A DNA stretch of 64,000 nucleotides from Candidatus Thiothrix putei (lineage in GTDB: Bacteria > Pseudomonadota > Gammaproteobacteria > Thiotrichales > Thiotrichaceae), in contig CP124756.1 of NCBI GenBank assembly GCA_029972225.1, positions 2,772,001 to 2,836,000 on the forward strand, in the 5' to 3' direction. A program made the translations under genes and the position numbers. Below the pieces are notes generated by a model, which worked only from the letters and a program-made list of their open reading frames with translations, did not search any database and had not been told where the DNA came from. Of this stretch, positions 25,902-34,899 are shown piece after piece (positions within the stretch are counted from its first letter, which is position 1; each line of letters starts with the position of its first letter).

Positions 25902-27279
25902 GCGACTTGCAAAATCCGACAAACTGAGTTGCTCAATTTTCAGCATTGACCGAACGCCGCATATTCAGCCGATTTTTTACTCAATTTGACCAACGAAACC
26001 TGGGCTTTTTCAGTTTTACCGTAACTTTTGCTAAATTTCACCCATACCAATGCGACTGCTCCTGTTTTTCAGTCAGTCTTCCCGTGTTTTTTCAAAACCA
26101 GTCGCCTTATAACAAGACACGCATCAGTTGATCAGCACTCAACACCAAAATCCCAAACATCAGGTGGCTGTAAACTTTTTGTGCGCCTTGCACCCACACA
26201 TTCCGACCACCAAATTCATCCTTCAGGCGGGCATTGGTTCGTTCTACGGTGCTGCGAATTTTGTAACGCTCGGCATCAGCAGGTTCAAACGCTTCTTTCT
26301 GTCCGCCGCGAGGATTGTGATCAATCAGAGGGACATGCCCCAGATGACGGCTGTATTCGTGCAAATCAGCACTGCAATAGGCTGCATCCATCAGGTCGTA
26401 GAGACTGGTGACACGTTGGGCACTGATTTGAGAGAGTGGGATGGCTGCCCCGCTGTCGTGAAAGGAGGCGGAAGACAGAATGGCTGCTATCGGGACACCA
26501 CAATCGGCGGTATCGATATGCAGTTTGTAGCCGTTCCAACTGTGCTTGTTGCCTTGGGCATTCTTCTTCGTCCCCCGGTTACACTGAACCGGTATCTCAT
26601 CGAGTGCTTGCTGAAGTGACTGTTCCCGTTGGCGCTGAATCCGTGTTTGCCCTTGTTTTTTCTTTGGCTTTTCCTCGGCAACAGGCCGTTCACGTGCCTC
26701 AATGGCTGTTGAATCCCGACACAGGTGGCCGATCAGCGCATCGCCCAAATACGTTTTCACCAACGTTTCATGCACACGTTCCGCTAAACGCTGTTCAGCA
26801 AATTCAGCGAAGGCACGTGAAAAGGTGGATTCGGAAGGCAGTTTCTTGGTCAGGGGAAACCCGCAGATGCGTCGCAGGGAGCGATCGTTTTGCAGCCGGT
26901 CAATGAGTGCTCGCGTATTGACAATATTGAGCACGCTTTTGGCGACAAAAGCATCGGCAAACCAAGATCGCTCCGTCGCTGGCCGTCCAGACCCATCACG
27001 AAAAGAGCGCACAAAATCTTCAATGCGCGTCAGCTCCAGTACGTGAATGAGTTTTTCAAGCTTGGGGGTCAATGTGCCAAAGGCATCATTGAAGCAAGGT
27101 AGTATTTCAATTTGCAGCAAACTCCAGCGTTGTGCAATCAGGGCGCGTTCGGTAGAATTCATAGCGTGGGCTTAATGGTTGTTTTGACGCTTCTATTATC
27201 GCCGAAAACGGCAGCCCACACTTCTTTTTTCCTTCAGATGAAGGAAGGTTCACGCTGAAAATGTAATTTTGCAAGTGGC
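25902..27279 (-). mobile_element. 1378-bp insertion sequence B, copy 1
   Basis: Inserted within element A'. The ends are GCGACTTGCAAAAT at 25902 and its near-perfect complement ATTTTGCAAGTGGC ending at 27279 (one mismatch). An 8-bp target duplication, TCATTTGA, lies at 25894-25901 and 27280-27287. A second copy of exactly the same length lies inverted at 29218-30595. Confidence 0.95.
26107..27162 (-). CDS. IS B transposase, copy 1 (DDE type)
   Basis: An intact 351-residue DDE transposase of the IS4/IS5-like superfamily. It has an N-terminal DUF772-like region (residues about 70-150, FPLTKKLPSESTFSRAFAEF), a first acidic site in RDSTAIEARERP, and a C-terminal RSTVERTNARLKDEFGGRNV block with the E. 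The 8-bp target duplication is recorded above; the exact IS family is not assigned. It differs from copy 2 at only a few residues (for example ADAF here against ANAF; QGNKH against QGYKH). Confidence 0.9.
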   Translation of the reverse strand: MNSTERALIAQRWSLLQIEILPCFNDAFGTLTPKLEKLIHVLELTRIEDFVRSFRDGSGRPATERSWFADAFVAKSVLNIVNTRALIDRLQNDRSLRRICGFPLTKKLPSESTFSRAFAEFAEQRLAERVHETLVKTYLGDALIGHLCRDSTAIEARERPVAEEKPKKKQGQTRIQRQREQSLQQALDEIPVQCNRGTKKNAQGNKHSWNGYKLHIDTADCGVPIAAILSSASFHDSGAAIPLSQISAQRVTSLYDLMDAAYCSADLHEYSRHLGHVPLIDHNPRGGQKEAFEPADAERYKIRSTVERTNARLKDEFGGRNVWVQGAQKVYSHLMFGILVLSADQLMRVLL

Positions 27280-27500
27280 TCATTTGATCTTCCCCAAAGT
27301 GTGGCAAACCACTGGATACACCGCTTGTGTCCCGTATTACAAAGTGCATTGGATAACATGGGACATAAGCCCATTCGACTATCCTCAGAATTAATGGAAC
27401 GGCTAGCAGAAGAAGGGCAACAGGAATTGATTATTGACGGAACAGAGCGGAGAATCCAGCGCCCTGTGGATAATGATGTTCAGCGTGAATACTATAGTGG

Positions 27501-28622
27501 GGCGAATTCGTATCATAAGTGCATAGCCTGTTAATCAAGACGGGATGCGATTTTCCTTATCAGGTCAGAGGCAAAATGTGGTAAAAAGCATCCCGAAAAA
27601 CCACTGACAGGAGAGCTTCATGGCTTACACACACCTTACCTCTGAGGAGAGGCATTATATCGAAACCCGGCACAAGATGAAGGAATCGACGGCAACAATC
27701 GCGTTAACCTTGGGGCGCAGTCAATCGACGATCAGTCGTGAACTGACCCGCAACCGAGGGCAACGCGGCTATCGGCACAAGCAAGCGCACACCAAAGCGC
27801 AACAACGCCATGCGGACAAGCCCAAAGCGGTCAAGTTGACCCCGGAACTGGCGGTCAGCATTGATACGCTGCTGGAACAACAATGGAGTCCTGAGCAGAT
27901 CAGCGGTCGACTGAAAGCGGAAGGCAAAACGACTATTTGCCATGAAGCCATCTACCAGCATGTACTCAGGGACAAGCGTGCGGGCGGCAAGCTGTACCTG
28001 AACCTGCGCCGCCATACGAAGAAATACCGCCAGCGTTACGGCAGTAAAACGGGCAGCGTCAAAGGCATCCCCAACCGAGTGGACATTGACGAACGCCCAG
28101 CGGTAGCCAACCAGCGTGAACGGCTCGGTGACTGGGAAGCCGACACCATGATCGGCAAGGGACACCAAGGCGCACTGGTGACACTGGATGAACGCAAATC
28201 CAAGCTACGCCTAGCTTTTCCAGTGGCAAACAAGACCGCAGAAGCCGTAACCAGCAGCATTATCACCTTGCTGGACAGCTTCAAGGATTGGGTGCACACG
28301 CTCACCTTCGACAACGGCAAAGAGTTTGCCAAACATGAGCAAGTTGCCCAAGCCATTGGGTGCGAAACGTATTTCGCCAAGCCCTACCATTCGTGGGAGC
28401 GTGGGCAAAATGAGAACGCCAATGGGCTGTTACGCCAATACTTCCCTAAAGCAATGGGGCTATTGGACGTGACCACCCGACAGGTACTGGAGGCTGTACA
28501 TAAACTCAACAACAGACCAAGGAAGTGTCTGGGGTTCAAGACACCTTACGAGGTGTTCCGAGAACTATCCGGCATAGAGGCCGAAAAGTTGGTGGGTTAT
28601 GCACTTATTACTTGAATTCACC
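27501..28622 (+). mobile_element. IS30-family element
   Basis: A 1122-bp element with imperfect terminal inverted repeats (GGCGAATTC at 27501; the complement of GGTGAATTC at 28622, continuing with TAAGTGCATA on both). The flanks differ: left CTATAGTGG belongs to late element A, right TAAATTCC to early element A. No target duplication is seen, so the IS lies at a rearrangement junction between two A copies. Confidence 0.9.
27620..28615 (+). CDS. IS30 transposase
   Basis: An intact 331-residue IS30-family transposase. The N-terminus has the HTH region (SEERHYIETRHKMKES, LGRSQSTISRELTRNRG). The catalytic part shows GDWEADTMIG (first D), LTFDNGKEF (second D) and WERGQNENANGLLRQYFPK (E), all as in the family. 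A GGAGAG ribosome binding site precedes ATG 27620. It is one of the few undamaged transposases here. Confidence 0.95.
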   Translation: MAYTHLTSEERHYIETRHKMKESTATIALTLGRSQSTISRELTRNRGQRGYRHKQAHTKAQQRHADKPKAVKLTPELAVSIDTLLEQQWSPEQISGRLKAEGKTTICHEAIYQHVLRDKRAGGKLYLNLRRHTKKYRQRYGSKTGSVKGIPNRVDIDERPAVANQRERLGDWEADTMIGKGHQGALVTLDERKSKLRLAFPVANKTAEAVTSSIITLLDSFKDWVHTLTFDNGKEFAKHEQVAQAIGCETYFAKPYHSWERGQNENANGLLRQYFPKAMGLLDVTTRQVLEAVHKLNNRPRKCLGFKTPYEVFRELSGIEAEKLVGYALIT

Positions 28623-29217
28623 TAAATTCCTGACAGTAATAATAGCCTAGAGTAGGGACTAACGGCATGGCGGAGTACAGCTTTAACGCATTGAAATCCA
28701 ATGAAAAGGCATTTGTTGCCATGACCAGTCTCAACGTTAAGGAGTTTTTGGGTTTGCTCGAACGGTTCAGTGCAGCTTACCAAACTGACCTACACGCACG
28801 GGGCAAACGTGTTGATGAGACGCGGGGTCGTTCTGATGGGAAACTGGCATTAATAGAAGACAAACTGTTTTTCATTCTGTTTTACCTGAAGACCTATCCT
28901 TTACAAGAAGTGCTGGCGTATTCATTTGATCTTCCCCAAAGTGTGGCAAACCACTGGATACACCGCTTGTGTCCCGTATTACAAAGTGCATTGGATAACA
29001 TGGGACATAAGCCCATTCGACTATCCTCAGAATTAATGGAACGGCTAGCAGAAGAAGGGCAACAGGAATTGATTATTGACGGAACAGAGCGGAGAATCCA
29101 GCGCCCCGTGGATAATGATGTCCAGCGCGAATACTATAGTGGTAAAAAAAAAGCCCATACGGTTAAAAACAATGTCATCGTTGGCTGTGCTGACAGACAT
29201 ATCAAATACTTAGGGGA

Positions 29218-30595
29218 GCCACTTGCAAAATTACATTTTCAGCGTGAACCTTCCTTCATCTGAAGGAAAAAAGAAGTGTGGGCTGCCGTTTTCGGCGATA
29301 ATAGAAGCATCAAAACAACCATTAAGCCCACGCTATGAATTCTACCGAACGCGCCCTGATTGCACAACGCTGGAGTTTGCTGCAAATTGAAATACTGCCT
29401 TGCTTCAATGATGCCTTTGGCACATTGACCCCCAAGCTTGAAAAGCTCATTCACGTACTGGAGCTGACGCGCATTGAAGATTTTGTGCGCTCTTTTCGTG
29501 ATGGGTCTGGACGGCCAGCGACGGAGCGATCTTGGTTTGCCAATGCTTTTGTCGCCAAAAGCGTGCTCAATATTGTCAATACGCGAGCACTCATTGACCG
29601 GCTGCAAAACGATCGCTCCCTGCGACGCATCTGCGGGTTTCCCCTGACCAAGAAACTGCCTTCCGAATCCACCTTTTCACGTGCCTTCGCTGAATTTGCT
29701 GAACAGCGTTTAGCGGAACGTGTGCATGAAACGTTGGTGAAAACGTATTTGGGCGATGCGCTGATCGGCCACCTGTGTCGGGATTCAACAGCCATTGAGG
29801 CACGTGAACGGCCTGTTGCCGAGGAAAAGCCAAAGAAAAAACAAGGGCAAACACGGATTCAGCGCCAACGGGAACAGTCACTTCAGCAAGCACTCGATGA
29901 GATACCGGTTCAGTGTAACCGGGGGACGAAGAAGAATGCCCAAGGCTACAAGCACAGTTGGAACGGCTACAAACTGCATATCGATACCGCCGATTGTGGT
30001 GTCCCGATAGCAGCCATTCTGTCTTCCGCCTCCTTTCACGACAGCGGGGCAGCCATCCCACTCTCTCAAATCAGTGCCCAACGTGTCACCAGTCTCTACG
30101 ACCTGATGGATGCGGCCTATTGCAGTGCTGATTTGCACGAATACAGCCGTCATCTGGGGCATGTCCCTCTGATTGATCACAATCCTCGCGGCGGACAGAA
30201 AGAAGCGTTTGAACCTGCTGATGCCGAGCGTTACAAAATTCGCAGCACCGTAGAACGAACCAATGCCCGCCTGAAGGATGAATTTGGTGGTCGGAATGTG
30301 TGGGTGCAAGGTGCGCAAAAAGTTTACAGCCACTTGATGTTTGGGATTTTGGTGTTGAGTGCTGATCAACTGATGCGTGTCTTGTTATAAAGCGACTGGG
30401 TTTGAAAAAACACGGGAAGACTGACTGAAAAACAGGAGCAGTCGCATCGGTATGGGTGAAATTTAGCAAAAGTTACGGTAAAACTGAAAAAGCTCAGGTT
30501 TCGTTGGTCAAATTGAGTAAAAAATCGGCTGAATATGCGGCGTTCGGTCAATGCTGAAAATTGAGCAACTCAGTTTGTCGGATTTTGCAAGTCGC
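29218..30595 (+). mobile_element. 1378-bp insertion sequence B, copy 2 (inverted)
   Basis: Same length and ends as copy 1 (GCCACTTGCAAAAT at 29218; ATTTTGCAAGTCGC ending 30595) but inverted. The flanking 8 bp, TTAGGGGA (29210-29217) and TCAGGGGA (30596-30603), are a target duplication with one mismatch. Copies 1 and 2 are 1938 bp apart, so recombination between them could invert the segment that contains IS30. Confidence 0.95.
29335..30390 (+). CDS. IS B transposase, copy 2 (DDE type)
   Basis: An intact 351-residue transposase nearly identical to the copy at 26107-27162. It shares the DUF772-like N-terminal part, RDSTAIEARERP and the C-terminal RSTVERTNARLKD block. The start follows an inverted end by about 120 bp, as in copy 1. 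Having two intact copies with sharp target duplications suggests recent activity. Confidence 0.9.
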   Translation: MNSTERALIAQRWSLLQIEILPCFNDAFGTLTPKLEKLIHVLELTRIEDFVRSFRDGSGRPATERSWFANAFVAKSVLNIVNTRALIDRLQNDRSLRRICGFPLTKKLPSESTFSRAFAEFAEQRLAERVHETLVKTYLGDALIGHLCRDSTAIEARERPVAEEKPKKKQGQTRIQRQREQSLQQALDEIPVQCNRGTKKNAQGYKHSWNGYKLHIDTADCGVPIAAILSSASFHDSGAAIPLSQISAQRVTSLYDLMDAAYCSADLHEYSRHLGHVPLIDHNPRGGQKEAFEPADAERYKIRSTVERTNARLKDEFGGRNVWVQGAQKVYSHLMFGILVLSADQLMRVLL

Positions 30596-31020
30596 TCAGG
30601 GGATACTCACTCAGGCAAGAAGCATGACAAGAAAATTGCCGATGAGGAGCAGACCCAATTACCGGAGGGTTCTGTGATTTTACGTGATTTAGGCTTCAAG
30701 GGGGCTGACATGGGAAAAGGTGTCACCGTCATTGAGCCAAAAAAGAAGCCACGGAATAAATGTCTGACCCCACAAGAAAAAGAAGAAAACCGTCAAATTT
30801 CTGCCCGCAGGGTAGTCGTTGAACATATCATCAGTGGTATTAAACGCTGCCGATGCCTGAAAGATGTGTACCGTAATTTAAAAGATGACTTTGATGACCA
30901 GATTATGGAAATTGCTTGCGGACTACACAACCTGAGAAACTCCATGCGAAATCCAATCTATTGAAAGTTTTAAAAACTTTTCGATAATTATTATTTATAG
31001 ATAATGTCTATTATTATACT

Positions 31021-31602
31021 TCAACCGCCCATAATTGCAGATTCCTCAAAGGTCTGAAAGTTGAGAGTCAGCAAGGAGTCCAAGGCTTTTTTATGCGTAG
31101 TGTGGGTTTGTGCCAAACAGGCATCAATGGCCTGCGCAAACGCGGTAAAGTTTTCATGGTAACGTGAATACAGGCATTCCTTCTTCACAAACTTCCAGAG
31201 GCGCTCAATCAGGTTCAGGTTGGGGGAATAAGCGGGTAGGAACAACAGTTCGATCCCGAGTGTTTGGGCGAATGTTTGTACCAGGCTACAGCGCTGGTAA
31301 CGGGCATTGTCCATCACCAAGGTCACCGGGACATCCAGGGCCAATGCCTTGATTTGCCGAAGCAACTGACAAACACTTTGGGAGTTGATGTAACTGTCAT
31401 TGGTCACGGTGACCAGTTCATGGGTGACTGCATTCAACGCACCGAGGACATTGTAGCGCTGGCGTCCGGCAGGGGCGCGGATGAACAGCCGGGTGAAACA
31501 CCACAGGAACCCCAGAAACGGGGCCAGGACAAAATGGGCGGCGTCGACAAAGAAAACGGCGCGTTTTCCGGCCTTGGCCTCCTCAAGACGCGGCTCCAGC
31601 TC
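31021..31602 (-). pseudogene. IS630 transposase (copy 2), catalytic frame
   Basis: After the 7-A tract the catalytic part continues in another frame: ELEPRLEEAKAGKRAVFFVD with the first D, then LVMDNARYQRC (second D) and SPNLNLIERLWKFVKKE (E). The first ATG of this frame (31437) lies beyond the first aspartate, so an independent product would be inactive. Confidence 0.75.
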
Positions 31603-32116
31603 TTTTTTTAAAAGTCTCCTGGGCAGCAGGGTCGGCTTTCGCCGGTATCATCCCCACCTTCCTGACGGACAAACCCAAGTCATGCAGGAATAGCCGCACG
31701 GCTTCCCGCTTGAGTTCAAGGCCGGTTAAGCGCTGTATATCAGCGATCGCCTGACTGATCCGGGTCGGTGGATGCTTCTCAAAATGTTTCTTCAGGGGCT
31801 CACGGAAAGGTTCCAACCGGCGGGTTGGGCGACGGAAATCCAGTTGTTCCAAGGCAGCGATCCCACCTTGTTGGTAACGTTTCAAATAACGGGTGACCGT
31901 CGTTGAACTCACCTGTGCCAGCCGTTCAATGTCCCCATGCGCCATTCCCTGGCTTTTTAGCCACAACACTTCCATCCGTTGGCGGACGCGAGGGTGGGCA
32001 TGGCGGTAACGCCCCTCATTCAAGGCGGTTTGATCGGATTCGCTGAAGTCTATCTGGATCATGGAAAGGACGACCGGTTGCCAATAACAGCCGTACTTTG
32101 CTTGAGGGCTTCTCAT
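31583..32116 (-). CDS. IS630 transposase (copy 2), N-terminal frame
   Basis: A 177-residue frame with the helix-turn-helix half of the transposase (RHAHPRVRQRMEVLWLKSQG, QVSSTTVTRYLKRY). It runs out of frame at a 7-A tract (complement of 31603-31609) and ends in RAGAAS. Reading on correctly needs a +1 (or -2) shift, unlike copy 1, so this copy is more likely damaged than programmed. Confidence 0.78.
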   Translation of the reverse strand: MRSPQAKYGCYWQPVVLSMIQIDFSESDQTALNEGRYRHAHPRVRQRMEVLWLKSQGMAHGDIERLAQVSSTTVTRYLKRYQQGGIAALEQLDFRRPTRRLEPFREPLKKHFEKHPPTRISQAIADIQRLTGLELKREAVRLFLHDLGLSVRKVGMIPAKADPAAQETFKKRAGAAS

Positions 32117-32118
32117 TA

Positions 32119-32148
32119 TTCAACAGCTATTCACGGGCAAAGTATAGT
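32119..32148 (+). promoter_or_regulatory. Candidate hybrid promoter for recG at the IS630 end
   Basis: TTCAAC (32119-32124) inside the IS and TATAGT (32143-32148), which covers the TA target site, are 18 bp apart. The -10 box ends 11 bp before the recG ATG, so the transcript would have a leader of only about 5 nt and no ribosome binding site. Inferred from sequence only. Confidence 0.35.
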
Positions 32149-32159
32149 ACACTTGTCAA

Positions 32160-34244
32160 ATGACTGAACCTTGCACCCCCGACTTTCTACAGCAACCTGT
32201 CACCGCCCTGCGTGGGGTCGGTGATGCGGTTGCGGAAAAACTGGTGCGGCTGGGTATCTTGCGCGTGGCCGATTTGCTGTTTCACCTGCCGCTACGCTAT
32301 CAGGATCGCACCCGTATTTACCCCATCGCCAGCCTCAAAGTTGGGCAAGAAGTGCTGGTCGAAGGCGAAATCGAGTACACCGAAGTGGTGCAACGCGGGC
32401 GCACCATGTTGCTGTGCTACCTCAACGACGGCAGCGGCACCTTGATCTTACGCTTTTTCCACTTCACCTCCGCCCAGAAATACAGCTTACGCAAAGGCGT
32501 GTTGCTGCGCTGTTTTGGCGAAGTGCGCCAATCTGGGATGAAGCTGGAAATGGCGCATCCCGAATGCCATTACCTCAAAGCCGATGACCCCGAACCGATT
32601 GCCAACACGCTCACGCCGACATATCCAACGACCGAAGGTTTGCAGCAACGTAGCTTGCGCCGCCTGATTGATTTAGCGCTGGAGCATGTGGAGGAATTGC
32701 CGGATTTGTTGCCGGAAAGCGTGGTCAGGCAACACCATTTTCCGCCACTGGCAAACGAATTACGCAAGCTGCATACACCGCCGTCGGGTTCAACGGTGGA
32801 AGGAATGCGTCCGTACCGGCTGATTTTCGAGGAATTGCTGGCGCATCAACTTGGCGTGCAGCAAGCGCGGCACGAACTCAAGCAAGTGCAAGCGCACGTC
32901 ATGCCAGAAACCAATCACTATTGGCGGCAATTGTTGCGCACCCTGCCCTTTGCCCCCACGGGCGCACAAAATCGCGTGATTGCGGAAATTACCACCGATT
33001 TGCAACAAACCGTGCCGATGAATCGCTTGGTGCAAGGCGATGTCGGTTCAGGCAAAACCTTGGTCGCCGTTGCCGCAGCGTTACACGCCATTGCCAACGG
33101 TTTCCAAGTCGCCATGATGGCTCCGACCGAATTGCTGGCGGAACAGCATTACCAGAATCTGGTACGCTGGCTGGAACCGCTGGGTATCGAGACAGTGTAC
33201 ATTTCCGGCAATCAAACCCCACGCCAACGCCGCCGCAAGGTGGAAAATTTGTTGCTGGGCATCGGGCATATCGCGGTGGGGACACACGCCCTGTTCCAAC
33301 GCACGGTGGAATTCCTGCAACTGGGGCTGATCATTATCGACGAACAGCACCGCTTCGGCGTGTATCAGCGCATGGCCTTGCGCGAAAAAGGCAAGCAGGG
33401 CGACCATTACCCGCACCAGTTGGTGATGACGGCGACGCCGATTCCGCGCACCTTGGCAATGACCGCTTACGGCGATCTGGATTATTCGGTGATTGATGAA
33501 TTACCGCCGGGGCGCACGCCGATCACTACCGTTGCCCTGAATAATGAGCGGCGTGATGAGGTGATTGAGCGCATTTCAGCCGCGTGTCGCGAAGGTCGGC
33601 AGGTGTACTGGGTTTGCACCCTGATCGAAGAATCGGAAGCCTTGCAATGTGAAGCGGCAGAAGTGACCGCTGCGATGTTGCACGAACGTTTGCCACACGT
33701 TGCGGTGGGGCTGGTACATGGGCGGCTGCACGGTTCGGAAAAGGAAAGCATTATGCGCCAGTTTAAGCTGGGGGAAATTCAGCTTTTGGTGGCAACAACG
33801 GTGATTGAAGTCGGGGTGGATGTGCCGAATGCGTCCTTGATGGTGATCGAAAATGCTGAACGCATGGGTTTGTCGCAATTGCACCAGTTGCGTGGACGGG
33901 TTGGGCGCGGCAGTGTGGCGAGTAGTTGCGTGCTGCTTTACCAGCATCCACTGGGCAAAACGGCGCGGAAACGGCTGGATGCGATGCGCACCACCACGGA
34001 TGGTTTCATGATTGCGGATATTGATCTGGAATTGCGCGGCCCCGGCGAGGTACTGGGAACGCGCCAGACAGGGGATGTGCGGCTGCGGATTGCGAGTTTG
34101 CTGCGCGATCAACATTTGCTGCCAGCGGTACAAATGGCGGCGCGGGAAGTGGTGGCGCATTACCCAGAGCGGGTGGAAACGTTGACGCAACGTTGGTTGC
34201 AGCAGCCGGATGGCGAAACGGCTACGCAGTTTTTCCAGAGTTGA
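32160..34244 (+). CDS. recG: ATP-dependent DNA helicase RecG
   Basis: A 694-residue branch-migration helicase that reverses stalled forks and processes recombination intermediates. The N-terminal wedge domain (about residues 20-170), the helicase core with Walker A GDVGSGKTL (about 295), Walker B IIDEQHRFG (about 395) and the C-terminal helicase motifs (VIEVGVDVPNA, QLRGRVGRG) are all present. The length matches the family. No Shine-Dalgarno is visible before the ATG because the IS630 element ends 17 bp upstream. Confidence 0.97.
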   Translation: MTEPCTPDFLQQPVTALRGVGDAVAEKLVRLGILRVADLLFHLPLRYQDRTRIYPIASLKVGQEVLVEGEIEYTEVVQRGRTMLLCYLNDGSGTLILRFFHFTSAQKYSLRKGVLLRCFGEVRQSGMKLEMAHPECHYLKADDPEPIANTLTPTYPTTEGLQQRSLRRLIDLALEHVEELPDLLPESVVRQHHFPPLANELRKLHTPPSGSTVEGMRPYRLIFEELLAHQLGVQQARHELKQVQAHVMPETNHYWRQLLRTLPFAPTGAQNRVIAEITTDLQQTVPMNRLVQGDVGSGKTLVAVAAALHAIANGFQVAMMAPTELLAEQHYQNLVRWLEPLGIETVYISGNQTPRQRRRKVENLLLGIGHIAVGTHALFQRTVEFLQLGLIIIDEQHRFGVYQRMALREKGKQGDHYPHQLVMTATPIPRTLAMTAYGDLDYSVIDELPPGRTPITTVALNNERRDEVIERISAACREGRQVYWVCTLIEESEALQCEAAEVTAAMLHERLPHVAVGLVHGRLHGSEKESIMRQFKLGEIQLLVATTVIEVGVDVPNASLMVIENAERMGLSQLHQLRGRVGRGSVASSCVLLYQHPLGKTARKRLDAMRTTTDGFMIADIDLELRGPGEVLGTRQTGDVRLRIASLLRDQHLLPAVQMAAREVVAHYPERVETLTQRWLQQPDGETATQFFQS

Positions 34245-34310
34245 GACATCCTCACTTTCTGCTGTGCTAACATCAGCATGATATAAGCGGGTTAAGCACA
34301 AAGAAGGAGC

Positions 34311-34898
34311 ATGACAATGGGTGCAGCAAAAAAATTACAGGGACACTTTACCTACGCCGATTACGCCAAATGGCCGGAAGATGAACGTTGGGAACTGATT
34401 GATGGGGTCGCGTATGCAATGGCTGCTCCGTCACGCATACATCAAAAATACATCTTGGAGATGAGTGTGCAAATTGCCACTTATTTACGGGGTAAACCCT
34501 GCGAAGTTTATCCCGCCCCGTTTGATATACGTCTGCCTAACCACAACGAAGCCGACAACGATGTAGACACCACTGTGCAGCCCGATCTTGCCGTGATCTG
34601 CGACAAAAATAAGCTGGATGACAAAGGCTGCCGGGGTGCGCCGGACTGGATTATCGAAGTGTTATCTCCCTCCACCGCGCTCAAGGATATGGATAAAAAA
34701 CGCTGGTTATATGAACGGCATGGGGTGCAAGAATATTGGATTATCCACCCCGTTGACCGTTGGGTGATGGTGTATACGCTGAAAGATGACGGGCAATACG
34801 GCTTGCCGCTGATGTTTGGGATGGATGAGCCGACTGCGGTGGAGTTGTTTCCTGAATTGCTGATTGATTGGGCGTTTATGCAGGAAACAGCCCTCTAA
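34311..34898 (+). CDS. Uma2-family putative endonuclease (DUF820)
   Basis: A 195-residue protein of the Uma2/DUF820 family, which has a PD-(D/E)xK nuclease fold. The conserved pieces are WELIDGVAYAM, the acidic QPDLAVICD, and WIIEVLSPSTALKDMDKK, giving the D/E and K residues. RBS AAGGAG lies upstream of ATG 34311. Function in cells is unknown; such genes are numerous in cyanobacteria and sulfur bacteria. It precedes the MFS gene by a single base. Confidence 0.85.
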   Translation: MTMGAAKKLQGHFTYADYAKWPEDERWELIDGVAYAMAAPSRIHQKYILEMSVQIATYLRGKPCEVYPAPFDIRLPNHNEADNDVDTTVQPDLAVICDKNKLDDKGCRGAPDWIIEVLSPSTALKDMDKKRWLYERHGVQEYWIIHPVDRWVMVYTLKDDGQYGLPLMFGMDEPTAVELFPELLIDWAFMQETAL

Positions 34899-34899
34899 C

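Larger units (their letters stand above)
25525..27500 (+). mobile_element. IS5-like element A, left partial copy (A'), interrupted by IS B1
   Basis: The left end carries TAGACATTATCTATAA (25525-25540), the inverted match of the right end of the nest at 30995-31010. The element runs 25525-25901, is interrupted by IS B1 (25902-27279), resumes at 27280/27288 and is cut at 27500 by IS30. Comparison with the right copy (28623-31010) shows that the last third is missing here. Base differences between the two copies show they are not identical recent duplicates. Confidence 0.85.
25639..27500 (+). pseudogene. IS5-like transposase A', disrupted
   Basis: ATG 25639 starts MAEYSFNALKSNEKAFVAMT, an HTH_Tnp_4/DDE_Tnp_4-type transposase of the IS5 group. 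The frame is broken after VLAYSF by IS B1 and resumes at LPQSVANHWIHRLCP beyond 27288. It reaches the first catalytic aspartate (IIDGTERRIQRP) and ends at YYSG, where IS30 begins. The second D and the E are absent from this copy. Confidence 0.85.
28667..30964 (+). pseudogene. IS5-like transposase A'', disrupted by IS B2
   Basis: The frame starts MAEYSF at 28667 and runs to KYLG at 29217, then resumes after IS B2 as DTHSGKKHDKK and ends at NPIY (30964). The joined product is complete, with the DDE residues in IIDGTERRIQRP, ILRDLGFKGAD and VEHIISGIKRC. Only the B2 insertion inactivates it. Confidence 0.88.
28623..31010 (+). mobile_element. IS5-like element A, right partial copy (A''), interrupted by IS B2
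   Basis: This copy lacks the first 70 bp of element A (it begins at the base equivalent to 25595) but keeps the right end, with TTATAGATAATGTCTA at 30995-31010. It is interrupted by IS B2 at 29218-30595. It lies in the same orientation as A', so about 520 bp of element A sequence is present twice. The right end abuts the second IS630 element. Confidence 0.85.
31019..32142 (-). mobile_element. IS630-family element, copy 2
   Basis: Defined by two transposase frames on the - strand. The proposed ends are CTTCAACCG at 31019 and the complement of CTTTGCCCG at 32142, an imperfect inverted repeat, flanked by TA at 31017-31018 and 32143-32144 as expected for the TA-targeting IS630 family. It lies between the right end of element A and recG, 17 bp before the recG start codon. 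Confidence 0.75.

Noticed and set aside
27107-27349. An 80-residue ORF across the IS B1 and A' junction
   Set aside because: It is a chance frame across two elements with no family resemblance.
25525-31010. The IS nest as a composite transposon carrying cargo
   Set aside because: No non-IS gene lies between the copies and the IS ends belong to different families; it is an accumulation, not a cargo unit.
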